NCBI GenBank assembly: GCA_963920705.1
Contig: OY987238.1
Coordinates: forward strand, 12,952,183 to 13,016,182
DNA length: 64,000 bases
DNA from: Odiellus spinosus
Taxonomy: Eukaryota; Arthropoda; Arachnida; Opiliones; Phalangiidae
Direction of reading: 5' to 3'
Under the pieces are notes generated by a model. It saw only the letters and a list, made by a program, of their open reading frames with translations, was not told the origin of the DNA and made no database searches. This document shows, piece after piece, positions 56,328 to 64,000 of the stretch. The translations under genes were made by a program, and so were the position numbers. How positions within the stretch are numbered: the first letter of the stretch is position 1; every line of letters begins with the position of its first letter.

Positions 56328-56567
56328 GTAGTCTTAAATCAATAAAATGAGAACCTCTGACCAATCAAAAGACGCTCTTTATATTCGGTTTAATTAAATC
56401 CCCTCGACACGTGCTGTGGCATTCGCTCTAATCAACTTACTGATTATTTTCACCCGCGCACAATTGTGCGTACAACGCGTGTCGCGGGGGATATTTTACT
56501 AAGCCAAAGGTACAAGGGAATGATTTTGATTAGTCAAAGGTTCTTCTTTCGATTGAATGCCAAACTC
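56328..56567. mobile_element. family N foldback element
   Basis: ATGAGAACCTCTGACCAATC then AAAAGACGC on the left pairs with GATTAGTCAAAGGTTCTTC and GAATGCC on the right. The interior has CCCTCGACACG...CGTGTCGCGGGG as inner arms. Longer than the copy at 26936-27138. Confidence 0.7.
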
Positions 56568-56984
56568 TACGTTGTTCCCTGTTAAGCCTACTTATACTAG
56601 CGAGTGTTAAAATTATAGTAATATCAGTTAACGTTCGACTAAAGAAGGGCCTTGGCTCGAAATGTCTCATAATTTTTTTTTTTTTTTTTTTGATTCGATA
56701 GCATGTCGTTTATATTGTCTAATATTTAATTTTAAAGTTTTAAGAATATTTAAATGATAAGAATTGATTGAAAATTAGATTGCATTCTCCCTTTAAACAA
56801 ATGCTTCCCAGCAACTATATATTTGAAGGTTCCCGAAATGTCAATATAGACCCTAATGAAGCTATATACGCGTATCTTATTGATCCGAAATAACAGTTCA
56901 ATAACTCTACTATTTTTTATTATCAACGCGATTTAATATAGTTAGGCTTAGCTACATCCGATCTCTAAAATACCTAGTCCATAG
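56568..56984. other. no gene; E right-end scrap
   Basis: A T run at about 56670-56690 and a family E right end (TTAGATTGCATTCTCCCT plus TTAA) at about 56775-56796. Confidence 0.4.
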
Positions 56985-57301
56985 CAAGAATCCATTCAGG
57001 TTCCATAAGAATATGGGAGCATAGCTTTAGCCTCTGGTACCATCCTCCCAAACTTTGTAACAAAAGTTCGTCCGCAATTTTCGCAACATTTGTACGCTTA
57101 GATCTTTTTTCGGTCGGCTCCATTTTTATTACCCAAAATATTATGTCAAGGTCGTTAGTGGCGCGGGTTAATAATATAATGTCAGGAGCGATTTACTCGA
57201 AAAATCGATTCGAAGCGGACAAACTTTTGCTACAAAGTTTGGGAGGATGGTTATTGAATCGCGGCCCTCCCATATTCTTATGGAACCTGAATGGATTCTT
57301 G
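56985..57301 (+). mobile_element. family H MITE, intact
   Basis: 317 bp with CAAGAATCCATTCAGGTTCC and AACCTGAATGGATTCTTG ends and inner arms GATGGTTATTGAAT / ATCCTCCCAAACTTTG. GTCCATAG (8 bp) occurs on both sides; read with an extra G at the right edge this is a 7-bp TCCATAG. The 82-codon frame through it is repeat sequence. Confidence 0.9.
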
Positions 57302-57546
57302 GTCCATAGGGCTTCGAAAAAAAATTATTATGTCAGCATCACTTTACCCGCGAATTTGACAAGCAAATTATACTTGCAATTAAAAATTTAACCATTCCTA
57401 GAATTATTTTTTATCCAATTAGTCAAATACTTTTAAGCTTAATTTATTTTTCCGAACTAGGAAAGACACGTTCTTTAAACATTAATTAAAATTGAACTCT
57501 ATCCTGTTTTAATTCTGCACATTATTAATTATAAATATTAACATAA
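57302..57546. other. no gene recognised
   Basis: Nothing recognised. Confidence 0.3.
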
Positions 57547-57835
57547 GTTTATCATTTTATTCCATAAAAGTAAACAACGCCCCGTAGCTTAATATTATCA
57601 GCAAAGGTCTTGTTTTACGTACTAGCTCATCACTTAAAAAATAGGCAAAAAAGTCATCACCCCTGTCTTGCCTCGAGTGATTTGGACTCTTCCTCGATAT
57701 TTAAGTCGGGCCACGCTTGGCTATATTGCCTGAATTTCTCCAAAGAGTGGGGCTTTCGATTTCACGATTTACACGTGGCGACTGCGACCCGCTAGAGTGT
57801 CTCGAATCAGAATCTGACCTTTGCAGATATGGAAT
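57547..57835 (-). mobile_element. family K element, one end missing
   Basis: ATTCCATAAAAGTAAACAAC then GCCCCGTAGCTTAATATTATC, AAAAAAGTCATCACCCCTG, GAGTGATTTGGACTCTTCC, CGCTAGAGTGTCTCGAATC and GACCTTTGCAGATA. The second end is absent, as in the copy at 33 kb. Confidence 0.75.
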
Positions 57836-58595
57836 TAATATTCATTCATTTGTTGAAATAATAATGATAAACAATATTAAACAAAATAAAAAATATTATT
57901 CAATAACTTTATATAAAGGGAAAGTGAAACGGAAAATTCTAAAAAAAATAGTGACAGCCTCACTTTAAACTTTTGTTACTCCTTTTGTTAATCATTTGTA
58001 ATAATATCGCTTGATACGGGTATACAGGACCTTTTGACCTCCTCCTAATTTTATTTGATTAGTTACGAAGTCTGGGAGTTAGTCGTAATTTAGTGTTACG
58101 CGTCTTGTTACAACCTTTTCAATTCTTTCTAAAAAATAATATTTTTTTATTTTTAAATCCCTTATTTTGAAAGAAACGGAACTATAATGACGTCAATGTC
58201 AAATTTGTCTAGCTTCCGGACGAAGTAGTCACGCGCAGACTACTTTGCGGGGGGGGGGGAATAAACCTTTAAAGTAAAAGAGGACACAAAAACCCTAAAA
58301 AAAATGGTCCAACCCTAAAAAGAGGAAATTTTTTTAGTTTTTACTCTGAGAGAAAGGCATTTTTTTCATCCAAGTTTCCTCAGAGAAAATTTATAAAAAA
58401 AAGTTTAAAAATCGTATTAGGAATTTCTAATTATAAAGACCAAAAGACCAAGAAGGAGTTTTTTTTTAACTTCTTTTTCCGACGTTTTTCAACCGAGATG
58501 AATTCCATTTTTTTCAGTGTGTTACTTTGAGGGAAACTGGCTGGTATTGATCTATCAGTAATTTTTTTCGAATTCCTATGAATTATATTTTTAGT
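57836..58595. other. no gene; family D tip
   Basis: GTGACAGCCTCACT plus TTAA at 57951-57968 is a family D right end with no body. A G run of 9 to 10 lies near 58249-58259. Otherwise nothing. Confidence 0.4.
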
Positions 58596-58712
58596 TAGAG
58601 CTCGGAATCGGATCGATCCATTATCTTCTATTATTCGTATATTTTCGGATAAATTGTAACTAAAAAATTAAATTTCTTTACGTATAAGATTTACCCGAAG
58701 ATAAGCCTTTGA
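58596..58712 (+). mobile_element. family G rearranged fragment
   Basis: TAGAGCTCGGAATCGGATCG is followed by TATTCGTATATTTTCGGATA and GATTTACCCGAAGATAAGCC, blocks from the right end of G in reverse, so most of the element is deleted. Confidence 0.65.
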
Positions 58713-58795
58713 TTCTAGGCGGTAACCCCTCCCCTCGCGCTTAGAAACTCGACGAGTTTCCCATAGCAACGGATGTAATACGTTGATAGTTCAGT

Positions 58796-59398
58796 TCAGT
58801 TACGATAATCCCTTTTGAGACAGAGATGCTCTCCTGGAAGGGGAGCACATCGTGTGCAGGGCAACAACCTTAGAAAGGTCGCTTCCCATTTTTTCTGACC
58901 ACCCACCAACGTTGAAGGAGGCTTCGAACGTGGTCGTTGTACACAGCCGAGGCAATTAGCGAAGGCGTTAAGCTCAGCCAAGGGCGCGTTGTGGTCGTTA
59001 TGTCGAGGACGGGAGGAGGGAAGCCCTGGTCCACGTAATGGGCCATCGTTCGTGAGGGCCGCGCATTCCACGAGGATGTAAAGTGCGAGAGATAGTGAGG
59101 CCATCTATTGTGATAATTCATCATTATATTTGTACCCCAATGACCGTAGCCCCTGGAAGTTGGTTTTGGAGTATGCAAATTTCGAATTAATCATATACAG
59201 GTAATCTATAGCATACTTTAGCCTACCCTTAGCAACCCTATTTAATTTAAAATCTAATACACCAATCAAATTACGAGGGTTTCTAATTGAACTTAGCAAT
59301 CTTGTTTCCCAGGGATTTTTAGTTTTTTTTTTGTTCTCCCTTGATACGTAAAAGAATGCTTTTGCTTTAGGGGAACATTCCCAGTGTTGCCAAGCCAC
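58796..59398 (-). pseudogene. possible retrotransposon relic
   Basis: Two successive minus-strand frames, 59105-59398 (97 codons) and 58796-59104 (102 codons), lie end to end and overlap a third (58870-59178). SLALYILVECAALTNDG faintly resembles the H-x-L-x-x-C-x-A-L tail found after RNase H or near the C-terminus of LINE polyproteins, and LLSSIRNPRNLIGVL the segment before it. The stretch is GC-richer than its flanks. No reverse transcriptase motif is present. It could equally be a gene relic; I am not confident. Confidence 0.25.
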
Positions 59399-59576
59399 AT
59401 TCCTAGCTAGGATTACATTGTGTTTTATCTTCGCACGGGCGATTTCCCGTTCTTACAATGTTGATTTAGAATTAAAAGTCATTCGTAAAAGAATATATAT
59501 TATTATTACCCCCGAGGGATCCCAAATTTCTTCATGGTTTTAGTAAATCGATAAGGTTTAACCTTAAGGTTATAAC
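59399..59576. other. no gene recognised
   Basis: Nothing recognised. Confidence 0.3.
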
Positions 59577-59660
59577 CAAAAGTCTATCGTTTTAAATTCC
59601 ATAAAAGTAAACAACGCCCCCCGTAGCTTAATACTTTCAGCAAAGGCCCGCGTAAATTTA
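59577..59660 (-). mobile_element. family K end fragment
   Basis: AATTCCATAAAAGTAAACAA, CGCCCCCCGTAGCTTAATAC and TCAGCAAAGGCCC, the terminal 80 bases of K only. Confidence 0.7.
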
Positions 59661-60274
59661 AAGGTATTGAAGTTTAGAACATGACATGATGTACTTTGCC
59701 CTTTAAAGGGACTTATCAACTCCACTTTAAAGTCGCCTTCTTTTCTAACTTAGCAGACGACGTTGTACAAAATAAATTGTACAGTCAAACCTAGGCTTTA
59801 TGCGTAAGGGAAGAGTATTTTAAAGGGGTAAGATTCGGAGCAGATAGGGCCTTTAAGATAAACGCGTCAAGAACAGACGACCCTAGGCCTTGGACCGCAA
59901 TAATGATTTATTGTTGTTCCACGTTCCAAGTAGCTGGATTACAGTTCTCTTTCATTTAAAGGTTAGTTGAAAGAATTTTTCAACTATACTTGTATACTCT
60001 TGGTAATATTGAGATTGCAAACCCATTGAAATACGTAATATTTTACTGAAAAAGATTTAAATGAAATTTTGTCGTAACACGAATGTTTTTAAGAGAATTT
60101 TGAATTTTCAGAAGATGGATGTGTTTAGATTAAGACGCAATTTGAAGTTATCTAACCTAAGGCTCGAAACGTCTATATTATCACTTAGAAATAGACTTAA
60201 ACCGTAGATAAATATTATTTTAACAACTTTATGCCGCAAATTTAACAATTAATATAAAAATATAATTTTAGGGT
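59661..60274. other. no gene recognised
   Basis: Nothing recognised. Confidence 0.3.
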
Positions 60275-60425
60275 TACTTAAAAATCATTTATCACGTGAT
60301 AAGGTCGCTTTCGCGCGGTATTTTTCGTAAAAGTACTTAATACAGAAAGAAAACTACCTTTCGTATCAAATTATCGTTGATTAAGTTCCAAAAATAAACT
60401 ACGTCATCACTTTAAGATATCTCCA
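60275..60425 (-). mobile_element. family D internal fragment
   Basis: TTATCACGTGATAAGGTCGC, GCGCGGTATTTTTCGTAAAA, GTACTTAATACAGAAAG and AACTACGTCATCACTTTAAG: the middle block of D in reverse. Confidence 0.7.
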
Positions 60426-60741
60426 ACCATTTTAAATATCGATTACCCATCAGGCTATTAATTTTAACCTAGTTTCCATATAATATTAAATTTATCTCAA
60501 AACTTTTACAGAATTTTTCTATAAAGGTCCCTGATGTATTTCCGACTTTATTTACTCTGTTTATTATCTAAACCACTCTCATATTTCAAATTGAAACTCG
60601 CGGTACTTTGTTGATTCCCTTGTTGATTTCCTGACAAGAGCGGTTGTGTTATTTATATATGACCTATATTTCAAATAATAAATGAGAAGAAACAGTAAAT
60701 ATAAGCAAACGAATAATATTCAGTAGATTTTATCCAATTAA
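60426..60741. other. no gene recognised
   Basis: The last 60 bases echo family G (AACGAATAATATTCAGTAG). Otherwise nothing. Confidence 0.3.
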
Positions 60742-60779
60742 AGTGAGGCTATCACCATTTTAAGTACGTTTACGAAAAA

Positions 60780-60920
60780 GACCGCGCGAAAGCGATCTAA
60801 TCACGTGCCAGAACGCGCGAAAGCGATCTTATCACGTGCCAGAACGCACGAAAGCGATCTTATCACGTGCCCGAACGCGCGAAAGCGATCTTATCACGTG
60901 CCAGAACGCGCGAGAGTCAA
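60780..60920. repeat. 31-bp tandem expansion inside family D
   Basis: Four full units and a partial one, starting at 60780, 60811, 60842, 60873 and 60904. The unit is GAACGCGCGAAAGCGATC then TTATCACGTGCCA. Other D copies have this block once, so it expanded after insertion. Each unit carries CACGTG. Confidence 0.92.
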
Positions 60921-60926
60921 CTTTAA

Positions 60927-61040
60927 AGCCGGATTCACACGGGGCTATTTTCACGCGTTTGACGCTCGCGCGCTCATAGAAGTACCATTATAAGCGCGCG
61001 AGCGTGAAACGCGTGAAAATAGCTCTGTGTGCATCCGTCT
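60927..61040. mobile_element. 114-bp palindromic MITE
   Basis: AGCCGGATTCACACGGGGC then TATTTTCACGCGTTT is mirrored by ACGCGTGAAAATAGC and TGTGTGCATCCGTCT. Inner arms are CGCTCGCGCGC / GCGCGCGAGCG. TAA flanks both sides. The outer words resemble family A ends (AGCCG..TTCACAC), so it is probably a short relative. Confidence 0.8.
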
Positions 61041-61256
61041 TAAGTGAAATCACGCGACCATAGTGATGACGTAATATTGCGGAGAATTTAATTTAAAATT
61101 TTCGAAAATATTGATTATAAAATACTTATTTTTACTGTCGCTGTAATTTTATTCTATGACATATGTATATATATTTTGAATCGTTTTTTAACGATCAACC
61201 CGAAAATGCTACTCAATTTCCATTTAGAGTTTATGACTTACGGGTGACAGCCTCAT

Positions 61257-61795
61257 TTCAAGTGTTAATACGAATACATGACACTTTTCCTTTAATTACA
61301 TTTAAACAACTTTCTATTTTCTCATTTCACAATCCCTTTAAAGAGAGTGCCCTTAAAAATAGCTTTGATCATTATCTGTAGAATCCTCAGAAAGGATCAT
61401 TACCCCCGAGTAGGTTAACTTCGCCAATATACTCCGAATAATATAGTTCAAGTTAACCGCGCCAAAACTACTTTTAACTCCGAATAATTGAACGTTTTGT
61501 ATTAATCCGCCTTAGCTTTGTTATATCGTATAATTTGCGAACTGTTACGCGAACAAAGTACGTATAAGTGAAACGTTTCTACAGACAAACTAACCATTGG
61601 GCAGCTAGTATATATATATAGGCCAAAATGGTCAATTTTATGAAATTGCTTTAAAGTCCATATGTAAGCTAACATATTTACTCTATTTTTTTAATGGACT
61701 CTTGGCTTTAGAGAATTGAAGTTTATTAAGTTTTGCTGCAATGTAAATTTAACTGGAGCTAAGATAAATTAAAGTATATGATTATGCACTAAAAA
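61257..61795. other. no gene recognised
   Basis: Nothing recognised. Confidence 0.3.
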
Positions 61796-62112
61796 CAAGA
61801 ATCCATTGAGGTTCCATAAGAATATGGGAGCATAGCTTTAGCCTCTGGTACCATCCTCCCAAACTTTGTAACAAAAGTTCGTCCGCAATTTTCGCAACAT
61901 TTGTACGCTTAGATCTTTTTTCGGTCGGCTCCATTTTTATTACCCAAAATATTATGTCAAGGTCGTTAGTGGCGCGGGTTAATAATATAATGTCAGGAGC
62001 GATTTACTTGAAAAATCGATTCGAAGCGGACGAACTTTTGCTACAAAGTTTGGGAGGATGGTTATTGAATCTCGGCCCTCCCATATTCTTATGGAACCTG
62101 AATGAATTCTTG
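61796..62112 (+). mobile_element. family H MITE, intact
   Basis: Nearly identical to 56985-57301. Ends CAAGAATCCATTGAGGTTCC and AACCTGAATGAATTCTTG. The flanks CTAAAAA (61789-61795) and ATAAAAA (62113-62119) are a 7-bp duplication with one change. Confidence 0.9.
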
Positions 62113-62852
62113 ATAAAAATTAATGACAGGTTGACTTTAAACTTCCATGTGTACTTGAAATAAAAGTTAAAGAATCCAATCTTCATTCGCTAACGTACCG
62201 GAACTTGGACTTTCTTTGAAAGTTTTATTTTTCTTTTAGCGCGTACGAAATTACTAAACTTCTTTAAGATTGTTTTCGGTGTTGCTTAATGTAGCTAAAG
62301 CTATGGCGGATTTATACACTATGTTATTATAAATAGGGTGTAAAAGTAGTTTTATCAAATAATTGTTTAACAAAGAGTAACTTAGAACATTAATCTTTGG
62401 TGGTAATTTTAATCTAGTTCTTCGGGGCGTAGCAAAGGTTCCACCCATTTTCTTTTGTCATCTCATTCGTAGTTGTAATAATACTACTCCCAAAATGAAT
62501 TAAACCCTGTTATACGCTCGTTTGTTCGGCCTAATTAGCCCCCCCCCCCGTGGTGGCGTTAGGGGAATTCATTTTACACCCCCTTAGATATTTGCAATCT
62601 TGCTCAAACTCCTATTCGAATGAATTCATGGATTTGCAAGTTTTTGATATTAAAAAAAAAGGATTTTATTTAAAAGTTCAAGAAATATCTCATCTCTATA
62701 ATGTAGTCCAATAACACGTGATTAACACGTGATTTGGAATATCAATTGTTGTTTAAGGTCAAATATTGGGAAGATTTTAACTAAGTCACGCGCGTGTCTG
62801 ACCGAATCTTTGAATCTTGATGAAAAAGTTTCCCACTTAAATCAACCAATAC
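62113..62852. other. no gene; C run
   Basis: A run of about 10 C near 62540-62549. TTGACTTTAAACTT at about 62133 is a weak family D tip. Otherwise nothing. Confidence 0.3.
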
Positions 62853-63676
62853 AAAATTAGAATTTTATATTAACAAATAGAAAATTAGCATTTTATATTA
62901 ACAAATAGAAAATTAGCATTTTATATTAACAAATAGAAAATTAGCATTTTATATTAACAAATAGAAAATTAGCATTTTATATTAACAAATAGAAAATTAG
63001 CATTTGATATTAAGCAATAATAAATTAGTCTTTGAAGTCAACCAACAATAAATTAGTCTTTGAAATCAATCAATATAAAATTAGCCTTTGAAATCAATCA
63101 ATATAAAATTAGCTTTTGAAGTCAACCAATAATAAATTAGTCTTTGAAATCAACCAATATAAAATTAGCTTTTGAAGTCAACCAAAAATAAATTAGCCTT
63201 TGAAATCAACCAAATATAAATTAGCCTTTGAAATCAACCAAAAATAAATTAGCCTTTGAAATCAACCAATAATAAATTAGCCTTTGATATCAACCAATAA
63301 TAAATTAACCTTTGATATCAACCAATAATAAATTAGTCTTTGAAATCAACCAGTAATAAATTAGCTTTTGAAGTCAACCAATAATAAATTAACCTTTGAA
63401 ATCAACCAATAATAAATTAGCTTTTGATATCTACCAATAATAAATTAGCCTTTGAAGTCAACCAATAATAAATTAACCTTTGAAATCAACCAATAATAAA
63501 TTAGCTTTTGATATCTACCAATAATAAATTAGCCTTTGAAGTCAACCAATAATAAATTAACCTTTGAAATCAACCAATAATAAATTAACCTTTGAAATCA
63601 ACCTATAATAAATTAGCCTTTGACATCAACCAATATAAAATTAGTCTTCAAAATCAACCAATATAAAATTAGCCCT
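62853..63676. repeat. 28-bp tandem array with two subtypes
   Basis: About 29 units. The first five or so are CAAATAGAAAATTAGCATTT then TATATTAA (62870-63010), nearly identical. The rest are CCAATAATAAATTAGCCTTT then GAAATCAA with many combinations of small variants. Both subtypes share the register and the core AAATTAG. Some higher-order repeats of two to four units occur between 63360 and 63600. Confidence 0.93.
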
Positions 63677-64000
63677 ATTATATTCCTTTTAATCTATAAT
63701 ATAAATCCTCTGTTTTTAAATTAGATTGACAATGGACTAATGTTCTATCAATCCACGCCTTTTTTTCACAATTCATCAAGTCTTCTTTAACAAAACATAA
63801 ACTTTAGGAAATAAATAAAGAAGTGTATACTTCGTTATTTCTTTCCCTATAAACACCAAGCCAAGTTGTTTTTATCTTTGTTCTTACCGGATTCCAAACG
63901 TGGTTTAGTTTTTCTTTAGTTAGCTATAAGGAGCCCAAAATTAAAGCTACTAATTTGGGAGCGTCGCAGTTGGAAATTAATTTTATCGTTGTCTAGCACG
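63677..64000. other. no gene recognised
   Basis: The end of the window shows no recognised feature. Confidence 0.3.

Larger units (their letters stand above)
60742..61256 (+). mobile_element. family D element with tandem and nested insert
   Basis: After TTAA it starts AGTGAGGCTATCACC and ends GGTGACAGCCTCA. The first arm is shortened. The block GACCGCGCGAAAGCGATC is tandemly multiplied, a separate palindrome is inserted behind it, and the right half (GTGATGACGTAATATTGCGG, ACTGTCGCTGTAATTTT, TTTTTAACGATCAACCCG) is normal. The 62-codon frame across the array is not a gene. Confidence 0.85.

Noticed and set aside
57143..57391. 82-codon frame also found at 61954-62163
   Set aside because: The shared peptide comes from two copies of the family H transposon.
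60805..60993. 62-codon Arg/Ala-rich frame
   Set aside because: It is the translation of the 31-bp tandem expansion in family D.
62853..63676. 28-bp repeats that could suggest a CRISPR array
   Set aside because: No unique spacers between units; it is a simple minisatellite in animal DNA.

Overview
The window reads as intron-rich, intergenic-like DNA of an animal. It is AT-rich, almost free of long open frames and saturated with short transposon-derived repeats. One exon is recognisable with confidence: 22948-23541 (+), an internal exon of 198 codons of a TIKI (TRABD2-type) membrane-anchored Wnt metalloprotease, with a clean splice acceptor and donor. TIKI genes are metazoan. Three short arrays of the pentamer TTAGG (19165-19193, 27981-27998, 48919-48945) are the canonical arthropod telomere unit. 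From memory Tiki is missing from Drosophila, so a non-dipteran arthropod is the best guess, but the arrays are too short to settle the phylum. No other TIKI exon was found, so its introns are either very long or the other exons are too short or diverged to see by eye.

Almost everything else that can be explained is non-autonomous DNA transposons (MITE-like, 100-560 bp, often near-perfect palindromes) and tandem arrays; no intact transposase was seen. I grouped the dispersed elements by ends and target-site duplications (TSDs). (1) A 7-bp TSD group with CA...TG ends: family B (CAGAAGCC), family C (CAAGGAGG), family H (CAAGAATCC). (2) A TTAA group: D (AGTGAGGC), E (AGGGAGAATG), I (AGGCCT), J (AGGGAAAC). 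(3) AGCCG..TTCACAC elements (family A and a 114-bp palindrome near 60.98 kb), probably with a 3-bp TSD. (4) Others: F (CAGGGTTGCC, about 5-bp TSD), L (CAGGGTGACCA, 6-bp TSD), G (TAGAGCTCGG, 10-bp direct repeats), K (AACAACGCCCC foldback), N, O and P foldbacks, R (a 442-bp hairpin), and Q (a GATCGA-rich element carrying the telomere-like repeat, 9-bp TSD).

Layout: 1-8 kb has families A, K, P, G and C. 8-16 kb has B, D, G, I, F in D, and L in K. 16-20 kb has B in J, a 149-codon orphan ORF, G, C and Q in D. 19.9-20.7 kb is a 31-bp array. 22.9-23.5 kb is the TIKI exon, followed by an E-box hairpin. 24-27 kb is mostly unexplained and includes a TATA-box promoter candidate. 27.7-28.3 kb is a GGTCCATTGGG repeat cluster. 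29-34 kb has E, D, H, K and I. 35.4-37.3 kb holds a 31-bp array and a 28-bp minisatellite inside an F element. 37.8-38.2 kb is the long hairpin. 38-53 kb has A, E, D, J, B, C and Q. 54-62 kb has A, N, H, K, a possible retrotransposon relic, and a D element with internal tandem expansion. 62.85-63.68 kb is a 28-bp array.

Nested insertions give a partial chronology. D, J, K and A are older hosts. B, C, F, L, Q and younger A copies are inserted in them with TSDs still readable. All boundaries were read by eye, so those without a stated TSD are approximate.
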